DNA from: Nocardia asiatica NBRC 100129
GTDB lineage: Bacteria > Actinomycetota > Actinomycetes > Mycobacteriales > Mycobacteriaceae
Length of the DNA stretch: 54,970 nt
Assembly: GCF_000308415.1 (NCBI RefSeq)
Contig: NZ_BAFS01000014.1
Span: 1 to 54,970 of the forward strand
Direction: 5' to 3'
This document shows, in pieces, positions 36,708 through 45,839 of this stretch. Position numbers and translations under genes: made by a program. The notes under the pieces were generated by a model, which did no database searches, was not told where the DNA came from, and was given only the letters and a program-made list of their open reading frames with translations. How positions within the stretch are numbered: the first letter of the stretch is position 1; the number at the start of each line of letters is the position of its first letter.

Positions 36708-37016
36708 GTGCCGTGGGTCGGCTCGGTCGTCTTCGTGGGGGTGCTGTGCTTCCGGGCGGGCGTGTGGTGGCAAGGTGTCCGCCTTCTCAGTGCGCACACC
36801 GACGCGCTGGACAGCCGCCGCAGTGACGAAGTCGGGAAGGACTGCATGTGGCCTCCCAGCCAGCCGACCCTCGTCGTGGATCTGAGAGTGGACGACGCCG
36901 ATACGGATGTCTTGCCGCAGATACAAGACATTGTCCCGCCGCTGCGGCCGACGCCGATCCGACGGCCGCCGTGGCTGTGCGGCCCTGGCGTCCTAGACCA
37001 CAAAGAAGGCCCCTGA
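36708..37016 (+). CDS. small single-helix membrane protein
   Basis: A 102-residue frame from GTG at 36708. Residues 4-26 (VGSVVFVGVLCFRAGVWWQGVRL) form one hydrophobic segment; the rest is polar and Pro-rich. Third codon positions are strongly G/C, which supports coding. No family recognised. Its stop codon lies inside the left arm of the terminator hairpin. It follows the preceding small gene by 24 bases. Confidence 0.45.
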   Translation: MPWVGSVVFVGVLCFRAGVWWQGVRLLSAHTDALDSRRSDEVGKDCMWPPSQPTLVVDLRVDDADTDVLPQIQDIVPPLRPTPIRRPPWLCGPGVLDHKEGP

Positions 37017-37039
37017 CCGTGAACCGGTCAGGGGCCTTC
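37005..37039. terminator. hairpin overlapping the small-gene stop
   Basis: Arms 37005-37018 and 37026-37039 form a perfect 14-base stem with a 7-base loop. It stands 20 bases beyond the tRNA 3' end, so it could terminate transcripts from both sides. Confidence 0.75.
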
Positions 37040-37057
37040 CCGTCGTCTCAACCACGA

Positions 37058-37132
<75 letters not shown>

Positions 37133-37192
37133 TGAAGCGAACCTGGAGTAGCTTACAACAGGGTGGCGTGAGACGTTAAACCGGCAGGTCAG

Positions 37193-38848
37193 TCAGCCTT
37201 CGAGGGCGCGGATGGTGGTGAAGATGCGCTTGGCGGTCTCGGCGTCGAGGGCGTTCGGAACGCCGGTGTCGGCGGCGATCACCATGACGAAGTTCCCGGT
37301 GTCGTTGGGGAAGGCGGCGGTGTAGACGGAGTACGCCTTCGCGCAACCGGGCTTGGCGTCGGCGACGGTGCCTTTGGTTTCCACGAACATGCCGTGCTGG
37401 GAGCCGTCCAGCGACGCCAGCGGCATGGGCAGGCCGGGTGTGCCGCCGGAGGTCGCCTTGTAGGCGAGCGTGGCGGTCTTCGTGCCCAGCTCGGTGGCCG
37501 CCTTTCCTGGGTCGGAGGTGTTCGAGCCGGTGAGGAAAGCGACGGTCCGGGTCGAGCCGGGGCAGTATCCCTTGCCCTCGCTGGCCAAGCCCTTACCCGC
37601 GACGGCGTTCGGCGGTTCGCCGAAGCCGCCGATGGTGCCTTGCGGGGCGACGGTCCAGCCGGCGGGCACGTCATAGGCGGCCCCGCTGTCGGGCGCTTGG
37701 ACGACCTGGTAGCCGGGGATGAGCGGCGTTCGGTCGCCCTGTCCGCGCGCGGTCGTCGTCGGTGCGGGCTTGGTCGTGGCCGGGACGAGAGAACTCGCGG
37801 CGGCGGCGGTGGTGGTGGTGAGCGCGCTCACCATGGAGGGCGGGCTGTCCTGTGCGGAATCGTCCTTCTGCCCAGTGGTCAACGCGACCGCACCGGCGAC
37901 CAGACCGGCCACCAGCAGTGCGACGAGCGCGGCGGACAGGACCCACTTCCCGCGCGGACTGTTGTGCGGCGGCACGACCCCGCCCTGCGGACCGGGCGGA
38001 TAGTGACCGCCGTACTGCCCCGGTCCGCCGACCGGCTGCCACTGCGAGACCTGCGGCGGCGGGCCGAACCCGTCGGCGCTGCGATAGCCGAGCAGCGTGG
38101 GCGCCGAATCGCCCGGCGCCGGATTCGGCCCCCGGCCGCCGAAGGGCGCGTGTTGGTCGAGCGCGCCGAGCGGTTGCCCGAGCATGGTCGGATCGTCGCG
38201 GCCGCCGGGAACCGGCTCGGCCTGCGGCCACTGCCCGAGAGACGGGGCCAGCATGGTGGGGTCGTTGCGACCGGCCTGGTCGGGCGGTGCGGCATCCTGC
38301 TGCCAGCCACCCAGCGGCTGGGCGAGCAGGGTCGGGTCGGCCAGTGCGGGCGTGTTCGCCGCCGAATCGGCGTCCGGCTGCCAAGGCGTGGCGGGATCAC
38401 TCTGCTCCGGTCGCCACTGGAGCGTCGGCGCGGGCTCGTCGTTCGGCGGCCACTGCGTGGAAGGCTCGGGCTGCCAGGGATAGGGCGGAACGCCCCCGCT
38501 GCCTGTCTCGGCCGCCGGCCACTGCTCCGACGGGGCAGGCTCGTTCGAGTTCAGCGGCCGCCATCCCGAAGCGTGGCCGGTGGGATCTTCGGCGCCCCGC
38601 TGCCAAGGAGTGACGGCGGGGCGTCCGGCTTCGTCGTAGCCGGGCCGCTGCCACGACGACTGTTGCGGCGTGCCGGACGGCTTCGGTGCGCCCGGCTGTG
38701 CCGGGGCGTCCGGCTGCCGAGGGCCGTCGGAGTCACCGGATGGGGCAGTGGCGAAACGCGGTGGGAAAGACTGTTGCCGGGGAGTCGGCGGCCCGGCGGG
38801 CCGCCGCGGAGTCGTCGGGTCGTCGCGCCGGTCGTCGAATCCACTCAC
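37193..38848 (-). CDS. Pro-rich single-pass membrane protein with extracytoplasmic domain
   Basis: A 551-residue protein. Residues 1-300 are a Pro/Gln/Trp-rich cytoplasmic tail with four degenerate repeats, DPTLLAQPLGGW (171), DPTMLAPSLGQW (196), DPTMLGQPLGAL (219) and APTLLG (249). One membrane helix follows at about 302-324, then a Thr/Ala-rich linker and an outer domain of about 180 residues (from IPGYQVV) with several Cys. The DPT(M/L)L repeats look like possible phospho-Thr sites for an FHA/kinase partner; that is inference. Family unknown to me. Confidence 0.7.
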   Translation of the reverse strand: MSGFDDRRDDPTTPRRPAGPPTPRQQSFPPRFATAPSGDSDGPRQPDAPAQPGAPKPSGTPQQSSWQRPGYDEAGRPAVTPWQRGAEDPTGHASGWRPLNSNEPAPSEQWPAAETGSGGVPPYPWQPEPSTQWPPNDEPAPTLQWRPEQSDPATPWQPDADSAANTPALADPTLLAQPLGGWQQDAAPPDQAGRNDPTMLAPSLGQWPQAEPVPGGRDDPTMLGQPLGALDQHAPFGGRGPNPAPGDSAPTLLGYRSADGFGPPPQVSQWQPVGGPGQYGGHYPPGPQGGVVPPHNSPRGKWVLSAALVALLVAGLVAGAVALTTGQKDDSAQDSPPSMVSALTTTTAAAASSLVPATTKPAPTTTARGQGDRTPLIPGYQVVQAPDSGAAYDVPAGWTVAPQGTIGGFGEPPNAVAGKGLASEGKGYCPGSTRTVAFLTGSNTSDPGKAATELGTKTATLAYKATSGGTPGLPMPLASLDGSQHGMFVETKGTVADAKPGCAKAYSVYTAAFPNDTGNFVMVIAADTGVPNALDAETAKRIFTTIRALEG

Positions 38849-38886
38849 AGTTGTCCCCTACCTGCCACACGTCTCGGCAGGGGACC

Positions 38887-39849
38887 TTAGCGGGCGACGG
38901 CCTCCGATGCCGACACACCCTGACCAGTGTCGGCGACCGGACGCTTCGGCGGCGCGGCCACCAGCGTCAACAAGGTCGCCTCCGGGCGGCAGCAGAAGCG
39001 GTAGGGCGCCCACGGCGAGGTGCCGATGCCCGCGGAGACGTGCAGCTGGGTGTGCGTACCCCACTTCGACGGACCCTTCACCCGGGACCGGTCGATCCCG
39101 CAGTTGGTGACCAAGGCGCCGTAGCCGGGCAGGCACAACTGGCCGCCGTGGGTGTGGCCCGCCATCACCAGGTCGTAGCCGTCTTCGGCGAAGCGGTCCA
39201 GTACTCGCGGCTCGGGCGAGTGGGTGAGGCCGATGCGCAGGTCGGCCAGCGGGTTCGGGGCGCCCGCGACAGTGTCGTAGCGGTCGCGCTGCAGGTGCGG
39301 ATCGTCGACGCCCGCGGTGGCGATGCGGACACCGGCCACCTCGAGGTCGCGGCGCACGTGCGTCAGGTCGAGCCAGCCACGTTCGGTGAAGGCCGCGCGC
39401 AGGTCCTTCCACGGCAGCGGCGCGCCGTAGGTGCGGCGATGGTCCTTCTTGAAGTAGTTGAACGGGTTCTTCGCCACCGGCGCGAAGTAGTCGTTGCTGC
39501 CGAAAACGAAAAGGCCCGGGCGGGAAAGCAGTCCGCCGAGGGCCTGGACCACCGCGGGCACCGACTTCTGATGCGAGAGATTGTCGCCGGTGTTGACCAC
39601 CAAGTCCGGTTCCAGCCGGTCCAGCTCCCGTAGCCACTGCTGCTTGAGCTTCTGGCCGGGCATCATGTGCAGGTCACTGAGGTGCAGCACGCGCAGCGAC
39701 GACGACCCCGGCGCCAGCACAGGCATGGTCGCCTCCCGCAGAACGAAGGCGTTGCGTTCGACCAGCGAGGCGTAGCCGAGTCCGGCCACCGCGGCCCCGG
39801 CGGCTCCCAGCGCGGTCGTGCGTACAGCAGAGGTCGAGATCACGGGCAT
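38887..39849 (-). CDS. metallophosphoesterase
   Basis: With the ATG at 39849 the protein has 320 residues and an N-terminal hydrophobic anchor. Metal-binding motifs of calcineurin-like phosphoesterases are present: DLH (59-61), GDN (88-90), GSND (117-120), a THSPE His and GHTHGGQL. It lies downstream of ponA2 on the same strand, as the Rv3683 gene does in M. tuberculosis. Substrate is unknown. The longer frame to 40230 overlaps the opposite-strand YqeY gene and is not coding. Confidence 0.88.
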   Translation of the reverse strand: MPVISTSAVRTTALGAAGAAVAGLGYASLVERNAFVLREATMPVLAPGSSSLRVLHLSDLHMMPGQKLKQQWLRELDRLEPDLVVNTGDNLSHQKSVPAVVQALGGLLSRPGLFVFGSNDYFAPVAKNPFNYFKKDHRRTYGAPLPWKDLRAAFTERGWLDLTHVRRDLEVAGVRIATAGVDDPHLQRDRYDTVAGAPNPLADLRIGLTHSPEPRVLDRFAEDGYDLVMAGHTHGGQLCLPGYGALVTNCGIDRSRVKGPSKWGTHTQLHVSAGIGTSPWAPYRFCCRPEATLLTLVAAPPKRPVADTGQGVSASEAVAR

Positions 39850-39981
39850 TTGCCCAGCATAGGTGACCCCGCTCGAGAGCGCCGAGTGTGTTTCCGCACA
39901 AGCGCCCGTTATCCGGCGGGAAAACCGGCGGCGCGGCAAATGTAGTGGGACCGCCGCGCCACAGCGGCTACCGTGATCGGC

Positions 39982-40446
39982 ATGTCGGAACTCAAATCGC
40001 AGCTGCGGGCGGACCTGACCGCCGCGATGAAAGCCAAGGACACGCTGCGCCTTTCCACGTTGCGGATGCTGCTGTCGGCGATCCAGACCGCCGAGGTCGC
40101 CGGTACGGAGGCTCGTGAGCTCACCGACGCCGAGGTCGTCTCCGTGCTGCAGAAGGAGTCGAAGAAGCGCAACGAATCCGCGGAGGTCTACACGCAGGCC
40201 GGGCGCGGCGAACTGGCGGCGAACGAGCACGCCGAGGCGCGCATCATCGACGAGTATCTGCCGACCCAGCTGACCGACGCCGAAGTCGCCGATCTCGCCG
40301 ACACCGCGATCGCGCAGGTCGCCGAGGAGAACGGGGAGCGCCCCGGCATGCGTCAGATGGGCCAGGTCATGAAGATCGCCACCGGCCTCGCCGCGGGCAA
40401 GGCCGACGGCTCGCGTATCTCGGCCGCGGTGAAAGCGCGACTGTAG
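39982..40446 (+). CDS. GatB/YqeY domain protein
   Basis: A 154-residue YqeY protein: LKSQLRADLTAAMKAKDTLRLSTLRMLLSAI, then RNESAEVYTQAGRGELAANEHAEARIIDEYLP and a C-terminal helical bundle ending GSRISAAVKARL. The domain is shared with the GatB tail and is thought to bind tRNA, but the free-standing protein has no proven role. ATG at 39982 is chosen over 39973. It is divergent from the metallophosphoesterase and convergent with ponA2. Confidence 0.88.
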   Translation: MSELKSQLRADLTAAMKAKDTLRLSTLRMLLSAIQTAEVAGTEARELTDAEVVSVLQKESKKRNESAEVYTQAGRGELAANEHAEARIIDEYLPTQLTDAEVADLADTAIAQVAEENGERPGMRQMGQVMKIATGLAAGKADGSRISAAVKARL

Positions 40447-40458
40447 GGCAGCGACGTG

Positions 40459-40494
40459 AAAGGGGCCGCGAACCGTGTGGTTCGCGGCCCCTTT
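40459..40494. terminator. bidirectional terminator between yqeY and ponA2
   Basis: A perfect 16-base inverted repeat (40459-40474 and 40479-40494) with a 4-base loop, bounded by AAA and TTT, so it looks like an intrinsic terminator in both directions. Confidence 0.85.
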
Positions 40495-40501
40495 CTCGTA
40501 C

Positions 40502-42871
40502 TCAGCGCGGGAGCGGGATCGGAATCGGGATCGGTGGCAGCCGCGGCGGTAGCGGCAGCCCCGGAATGCCCGGCGCCGGTGGGGGCGGCCCCGGCGGCGG
40601 CGCGGCCCGGACGGTGCCGTCGCTGATGTACAGCGTGATCACCGAACCGGGGATCGCCGAGCCGTTCGGCGCGGTGCCCATCACGGTGCCCTTGGGCCGA
40701 TCGCCCGCCCCGGTCACCGGCGACACCTGGAACCCGGCGGCTACCAGCTTGGCGGTCGCCTCACCCTGGGTGAGGCCGACGACGTCGGGGACCTGGGCGT
40801 TGTTGGCGCCGCGCACGTACTTGTCGTCCAGCGGCGGCAGCGCGGGCGGCGGGAACAGCGGGATCACCGGTTTGATCGCGTTGAACCAGGTGCGCGCCGG
40901 TTCGTTACCGCCGAACAGGTTGCCGTCGCCGCAGTTGCGCAGCGGGAACGAGCAGATCTCCCCGGGGGTGGGGCTGTCGCCGTAGACGTAGACCGCGGAG
41001 GCCAGCGAGTTGGTGAACCCGAGGAAGGCCGAGGAGCGGTGGCTCTCGGTGGTACCGGTCTTGCCCGCCATCGGCAGGTTCCAGCCCACCGACTGGGCCG
41101 CGGCCGCCGCCGTACCCGCGGTGTCGTCCTTGCTCATCGCGTTGGCGAGGGTGTTCGCCAAGCCGGGCTCGACCACCTGCTCGCAAGCCTGCTGGGTCAG
41201 CGGTACCTGCCTGCCCTGGCGGTCGATGACCTCCTTGATCGGGTTCGGCGGGCACCACCGGCCGCCCGAACCCAGCGTCGCGGCGACGTTGGACAGTTCC
41301 AGCGGGTTGATCGCGACCGGGCCGAGGGTGAACGAGCCGAGGTTCTGGCCCTTGATCATGTCGGCCAGGCTCTGGTTGCCGTGGCCCGAGCTGCCCGCTT
41401 CGGTGAACGAGCGCATGCCGAGCCGGACCGCCATGTCGACGGTCGGGGTGACCCCGACCGCCTGGATCAGCTTGACGAACGCGGTGTTCGGCGACGTGGC
41501 CAGCGCCTCGGTCACCGACATGGGCGACTTGTACCGGCCCGCGTTCTCGACGCAGTAGGTGGCGGGCGGGCATCCGCGCGCACCGCCGTTACCCATGCCC
41601 TTCGCCTCGAACCGACCGGGCACTTCCAGCTGGGCGTCGATGCCGAGCCCCTTCTCCATGGCCGCGGCGGTCGTGAAGACCTTGAAGATCGATCCCGCGC
41701 CGTCACCGACCATGGAGTACGGCTGCGGCTGCACCGTTTCGTTCCCGTCCCGGTTGAGGCCGTAGGTGCGACTGCTGGCCATCGCGAGTACCGGATGCGA
41801 ATCCTGTCCCGGCGCGACCACGGACATGACCTCCGCGATGTTGTCCAGATTCGGGTTGGCCGCGTCGGTCACCGCCCGCTTCACCGAGTCCTGCACGGCC
41901 GGGTCGAGGGTGGTCCGGATCAGGTAGCCGCCCTTCTCGATCTGTTCGCGGCTGATGCCCGCGTTGGCCAGGTACTGCAGCGCGTAGTCGCAGAAGAAGC
42001 CGCGGTCGTTGGCCGCGATGCAACCGCGCGGCAGGCCCTTGGGCTCCGGCAGCACGCCCAGCGGCTTGGTCTTGGCCTCGCGGAACTCGTCGGCGCGGCT
42101 GGGGATGTTCTGGATCATGGTGTCCAGCACCGTGTTGCGCCGGGCCAGCACGCCGTCCGGGTTGGTGTAGGGGTTGAGCTTGGACGAACTCTGCACCATG
42201 CCCGCCAGCATCGCGGACTGCGAGACGTTCAGCTCGGCGGCGTCGACGCCGAAGTAGGTCTTCGCGGCGTCCTGGATGCCATAGGAGGAGTTCCCGAACG
42301 GGACCAGGTTGAGGTATCTGGTGAGGATCTCGTCCTTGGTCAGCTCGCGGTCCAGCGTCAGCGCCATCCGGATCTCGCGGATCTTGCGGGCCGGGGTGGT
42401 CTCGATGGCGGCGCGGCGCTCGGCGTCGGTCTTGGCGACCACCAGCAGCTGGAAATTCTTCACGTACTGCTGATCCAGCGTCGACGCGCCCTGCTGCACC
42501 TCGCCGCTGGTGGTGTTGGTCAGGAACGCGCGCAGCGTGCCCTGCCAGTCCACGCCCTCGTGCTCGGCGAAGCGGCGGTCCTCGATGGACACGATCGCCA
42601 GTTTCATGTCGTTGGAGATCCGGTCGCTGGGGACCTCGAATCTGCGCTGCTCGTACAGCCAGGCGATCGGATTGCCCGCCGCGTCGACCATGGTCGAGAC
42701 CGCGGGCACCGTTCCCTCGACCAGCTCCGCGGAGACGTTGTCGACGGCGTCGGCGGCGCGGTTGGAGACGAACCCGAAGCCGCCGGCGAGCGGGAACAAC
42801 AACCCGGCGACGAGCACGGAGGCCAGCACGCAGCTGCCGGCCAGCCGCGCGAGCGTATGTGTGATCGGCAC
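40502..42871 (-). CDS. ponA2: bifunctional class A penicillin-binding protein (PonA2-like) with PASTA domain
   Basis: A 789-residue peptidoglycan synthase. A membrane anchor at about 12-35 is followed by a GT51 glycosyltransferase with Glu97 in SIEDRRFAEHEGVDW. The transpeptidase has Ser394 and Lys397 (SIFK), a SPNTAF motif and KTGTTESH (Lys604). One PASTA domain (about 690-755) and a Pro-rich tail with PIPIPIPLPR end the protein. It is divergent from whiB4, as in mycobacteria. It acts outside the membrane in cell-wall synthesis; the mycobacterial homologue is linked to stress survival. Confidence 0.92.
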   Translation of the reverse strand: MPITHTLARLAGSCVLASVLVAGLLFPLAGGFGFVSNRAADAVDNVSAELVEGTVPAVSTMVDAAGNPIAWLYEQRRFEVPSDRISNDMKLAIVSIEDRRFAEHEGVDWQGTLRAFLTNTTSGEVQQGASTLDQQYVKNFQLLVVAKTDAERRAAIETTPARKIREIRMALTLDRELTKDEILTRYLNLVPFGNSSYGIQDAAKTYFGVDAAELNVSQSAMLAGMVQSSSKLNPYTNPDGVLARRNTVLDTMIQNIPSRADEFREAKTKPLGVLPEPKGLPRGCIAANDRGFFCDYALQYLANAGISREQIEKGGYLIRTTLDPAVQDSVKRAVTDAANPNLDNIAEVMSVVAPGQDSHPVLAMASSRTYGLNRDGNETVQPQPYSMVGDGAGSIFKVFTTAAAMEKGLGIDAQLEVPGRFEAKGMGNGGARGCPPATYCVENAGRYKSPMSVTEALATSPNTAFVKLIQAVGVTPTVDMAVRLGMRSFTEAGSSGHGNQSLADMIKGQNLGSFTLGPVAINPLELSNVAATLGSGGRWCPPNPIKEVIDRQGRQVPLTQQACEQVVEPGLANTLANAMSKDDTAGTAAAAAQSVGWNLPMAGKTGTTESHRSSAFLGFTNSLASAVYVYGDSPTPGEICSFPLRNCGDGNLFGGNEPARTWFNAIKPVIPLFPPPALPPLDDKYVRGANNAQVPDVVGLTQGEATAKLVAAGFQVSPVTGAGDRPKGTVMGTAPNGSAIPGSVITLYISDGTVRAAPPPGPPPPAPGIPGLPLPPRLPPIPIPIPLPR

Positions 42872-43238
42872 GAATCAAGACTACGGGTTGCCATTCCAGC
42901 CTTCTTGGCGGCATTTGTCCCGAGCCCGGAACTGGTTGTTCGCGAACCGGAATGGGCGTGTCGCGCGATCGCGACCGGCGTGTCGCGCGAGGGCCCGCGC
43001 GCAATCTGCCTGCCCGTCCTGTGCGCGCCCGGCTTTGCAGGGACGGACGTACCAAAAAATCTCGAGGTGGTCTTGCGCAAGCGCCATACCTTTACCTAGA
43101 TTGAGAACCCAGTGTGATAGAGCTAACACTCAAAGTGGAATGTGGTGCACTTCGCAGCGGGGTTTGGGTGCTGCGTGGTGACAACGCGATTCTGGAGCGC
43201 CGTTGACCCGGTGTTCGGACTGCAAAGGGGCACACCAA
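42872..43238. other. 367-base divergent gap between ponA2 and whiB4
   Basis: No gene seen. It carries the whiB4 promoter and a CRP-like site, listed separately. Confidence 0.6.
43101..43129 (+). promoter_or_regulatory. whiB4 promoter with candidate CRP site
   Basis: TTGAGA (43101-43106), a 17-base spacer and TAACAC (43124-43129) make a fair promoter about 110 bases before the start codon. TGTGA-N6-TAACA (43113-43128) fits the CRP consensus TGTGA-N6-TCACA at nine of ten fixed bases and lies over the spacer and -10. A CRP gene is in the same cluster. Confidence 0.55.
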
Positions 43239-43562
43239 ATGCACATGACAACCCCCATCGCTCGATTGGACGTGGAGCAGGCCGAAGCAAGGATCGCCTG
43301 GGTAGCCCAGGCCCGATGCAAGGAAGTGGATCCCGATCAGTTGTTCGTCCGCGGCGCGGCGCAGCGCAAAGCGGCGACGATCTGCAGGCACTGCCCGGTG
43401 CTCATGCAGTGTGGTGCCGACGCGCTGGACAATCGCGTCGAGTTCGGTGTGTGGGGCGGGATGACGGAGCGGCAGCGTCGCGCCCTGTTGAAGCAGCATC
43501 CGGAAGTAACCTCGTGGGCCGATTTCTTCCAGGCCCAGCGCCAGCACCAAGTGGCGATGTAG
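43239..43562 (+). CDS. whiB4: WhiB4-like iron-sulfur redox regulator
   Basis: A 107-residue WhiB protein with the four cluster ligands Cys27, Cys49, Cys52 and Cys58 (ARCKEV..., CRHCPVLMQC) and the GVWGGMTERQRRAL turn that follows. The gene order (divergent from ponA2, next to the ATPase pair) is that of WhiB4, which in M. tuberculosis senses oxygen through its 4Fe-4S cluster and represses antioxidant genes. The ATG at 43239 follows AAAGGGG; ATG 43245 is also possible. Confidence 0.9.
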   Translation: MHMTTPIARLDVEQAEARIAWVAQARCKEVDPDQLFVRGAAQRKAATICRHCPVLMQCGADALDNRVEFGVWGGMTERQRRALLKQHPEVTSWADFFQAQRQHQVAM

Positions 43563-43582
43563 TCCCCGTAGTTCCGCAAAAC

Positions 43583-43616
43583 CGAAACAGAGCCCGCGCG
43601 AGCGGGCTCAGTTTCG
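43583..43616. terminator. bidirectional terminator after whiB4
   Basis: Arms 43583-43597 and 43602-43616 pair at 14 of 15 positions with a 4-base loop, followed by TTTC. It separates whiB4 from the convergent ATPase operon. Confidence 0.75.
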
Positions 43617-43665
43617 TTTCAGGACCGACGTTTCCGCTCGGAGCAATAGCGGATACGCCTAAGTA

Positions 43666-44805
43666 TCAGGAGGTCGCGGGGGTCGTGCGGGTGAGCTGAT
43701 CGCCGACTACGCGCAGCGCGTCGAGGTCGGACACCTCGAACGGAAGCGCGGTGACCGAGACGATCGGCACCCGGGGGTGCGCACCCGTGAACCGGTGCAG
43801 CAAATGCTGCTCCCGCCTGTCGGTGGCTACCCGGCGGGCGTGCACGCGCAACACCGCCGCGGTGAGCGGATCGGATTCGGCCACCTGGTCGGCGGCGGTG
43901 AGCGCGTGATCGGCCGACAGCGAACTCAGTACCGGATGCGTGCGGTTGAGCACCAGTCCCGCCAGCGGCATGCGCTCGGTGGAGAGGCGGTCGACGAAGA
44001 ACGAGGCCTCCCGCAGCGCGTCCGGTTCCGGCGCCGCCACCACCAGGAAATGCGTGCCCGGCTGCGACAGCATCGCGAAGGTCCGCTCGGCTCGGTCCTG
44101 GAAGCCGCCGAACAGCGATTCCAGCGACTGCAGGAAGTTCGACGCGTCCTTGAGCATCTGACCGCCCACGACAGTGGACACGCCCCGCACGGCCAGACTC
44201 ATCGCGCCGGTCACCAACCGGGTCACACCGCGGCCTGGAGCCATGATCACCCGGATCATGCGTCCGTTGAGGAAGTTGCCCAGCCGCTTGGGAGCGTCCA
44301 GGAAGTCGAGCGCGTTGCGCGAAGGCGGCGTGTCGACCACGATCAGGTCCCATTCGCCCCGGTGGGCCAGCTGGCCCAGCTTCTCCATCGCCATGTACTC
44401 CTGCGTGCCGCCGAAGGAGGAGGCGACCGTCTGATAGAAGGGGTTGGCGAAGATCTGCGCGGCTTTCTCCCCGCTGGTGTGCTCGAGCACCATGTCGTCG
44501 AATGTGCGACGCATGTTCAGCATCATCGCGTACAGCTCGCCTCGAACCTCCGGACCCAGCGCGACCCGCTGCGGGTTGTTGCCGAGGTCGGCGACGCCCA
44601 GCGACTGGGCCAGCCTGCGCGCCGGATCGATGGTGAGCACCACGACCTTGCGTCCCTGTTCGGCGGCGCGCAACGCGATGGCGGCGGCGGTGGTGGTCTT
44701 GCCGACGCCGCCGGAGCCGCAGCAGACCACCACCCGCGCGGAGGGGTCGGCGATGATCCGCGAGATGTCCAGCGGGGCAGCCGCGGGGTGGGCCGGCGTG
44801 CTCAT
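43666..44805 (-). CDS. ArsA/Get3-like ATPase, second of a pair (Rv3680-type)
   Basis: With the ATG at 44805 the protein has 379 residues. The P-loop is [10 protein letters not shown] (30-39): Lys36 of Walker A is kept, but the signature Lys of the deviant Walker motif is Ser31. Switch II is [16 protein letters not shown]. Its start overlaps the stop of the upstream ATPase by four bases, so the two are made together and probably form a heteromer. The role is not established; homologues bind nucleotides like Get3 and are tied to carbon or lipid metabolism in mycobacteria. Confidence 0.88.
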   Translation of the reverse strand: MSTPAHPAAAPLDISRIIADPSARVVVCCGSGGVGKTTTAAAIALRAAEQGRKVVVLTIDPARRLAQSLGVADLGNNPQRVALGPEVRGELYAMMLNMRRTFDDMVLEHTSGEKAAQIFANPFYQTVASSFGGTQEYMAMEKLGQLAHRGEWDLIVVDTPPSRNALDFLDAPKRLGNFLNGRMIRVIMAPGRGVTRLVTGAMSLAVRGVSTVVGGQMLKDASNFLQSLESLFGGFQDRAERTFAMLSQPGTHFLVVAAPEPDALREASFFVDRLSTERMPLAGLVLNRTHPVLSSLSADHALTAADQVAESDPLTAAVLRVHARRVATDRREQHLLHRFTGAHPRVPIVSVTALPFEVSDLDALRVVGDQLTRTTPATS

Positions 44806-45839
44806 CGGACTCCCTGGGCGGTGAGGTGTTCGGCTAGTTCGTACAGTCCGCCCAGGTCCATCCCGTCGGGCAGGGCGGGCAGGTAGAGCCGGGAGATGTC
44901 GACCTTGGCCAGCTCCTCGGCGCTGTCGTCCTGGGCTTGCAGCGTGGCGGAGTGCTCGATCGTCTCGGTGAGCAGGCCCTGGAAGTCGCTGTCGGAGAGC
45001 GTGATCCCGGCGGCGGTCAATCCGGCGCGAACGGTGTCGGCGTCCAGGTCGCCCCGAGCGGCCCGGGCGCGCAGCTCGGGCGGGAGCTGGCCTTCGGTCG
45101 CGCGGTTCACGATGACGGTGCCGATGCGCAGGTCGTTGGCGGTGAGCTCGGCGACCGCGTCGGCGGTCTCCTGCACCGGCAGCGCCTCCAGCAGCGTGAC
45201 CAGGTGAATCATGGTCTGATCGGAGTGCAGCAGCTGCGAGACGCCCTCGGCCTGCGAGGCGATCGGCCCGCCCTTGGCCACTTCGGCCATGGCCTTGGTG
45301 ACGTCGAGGAAGCCCGCGATCCGGCCGGTGGGCGGGGCGTCGACCACGATCTCGTCGTAGACCCGCTTGCCTGCCTTGTCCACGCGAACCGCGCACTCCT
45401 TGATCTTGCCGGTCAGGATGACGTCGCGCAGACCCGGCGCGATCGTGGTGACGAACTCGATGGCGCCCATCCGGCGCATCGCCCGTCCCGCGAAGCCGAG
45501 GTTGTAGAACATATCGAGGTATTCCAAGAAGGCGTGCTCGATGTCCAGCGCCAGCGCGACGACTTCGCCGCCGCCGTCCGCGGTGGCGATGCGTGTCTCG
45601 GTCGGCGGCAGCGGCGGCAGGTCGAACAGCTGCGCGATCGATTGCCTGCTCTCCACCTCGACCAACAGCACGCGCCGCCCGCCCGCGGCGAGCGCCAGCG
45701 CCAGCGCCGCGGCGACCGTCGACTTGCCCGTGCCCCCCTTGCCGGAGACGTAGTGCAAGCGGGCCTGCTCGGCGCGCTTCGGCCACCCTGTGTCCAGTCC
45801 CGGCTCGGCCGAAAGCGGCACTGCAGTTGGTACTCCCAC
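44802..45839 (-). CDS. ArsA/Get3-like ATPase, first of a pair (Rv3679-type)
   Basis: A 345-residue SIMIBI ATPase. The P-loop [18 protein letters not shown] has the full deviant Walker A, with the signature Lys34 and Lys39. [19 protein letters not shown] is the switch II region. It is first in the operon; the second ATPase lacks the signature Lys, so the two active sites of a heterodimer would differ. The upstream 519 bases hold short repeats and the divergent DUF4177 gene. Confidence 0.88.
   Translation of the reverse strand: MGVPTAVPLSAEPGLDTGWPKRAEQARLHYVSGKGGTGKSTVAAALALALAAGGRRVLLVEVESRQSIAQLFDLPPLPPTETRIATADGGGEVVALALDIEHAFLEYLDMFYNLGFAGRAMRRMGAIEFVTTIAPGLRDVILTGKIKECAVRVDKAGKRVYDEIVVDAPPTGRIAGFLDVTKAMAEVAKGGPIASQAEGVSQLLHSDQTMIHLVTLLEALPVQETADAVAELTANDLRIGTVIVNRATEGQLPPELRARAARGDLDADTVRAGLTAAGITLSDSDFQGLLTETIEHSATLQAQDDSAEELAKVDISRLYLPALPDGMDLGGLYELAEHLTAQGVR

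Noticed and set aside
38887..40230. 447-residue version of the metallophosphoesterase
   Set aside because: The extra N-terminus lies antisense to yqeY; the membrane anchor starts at 39849.
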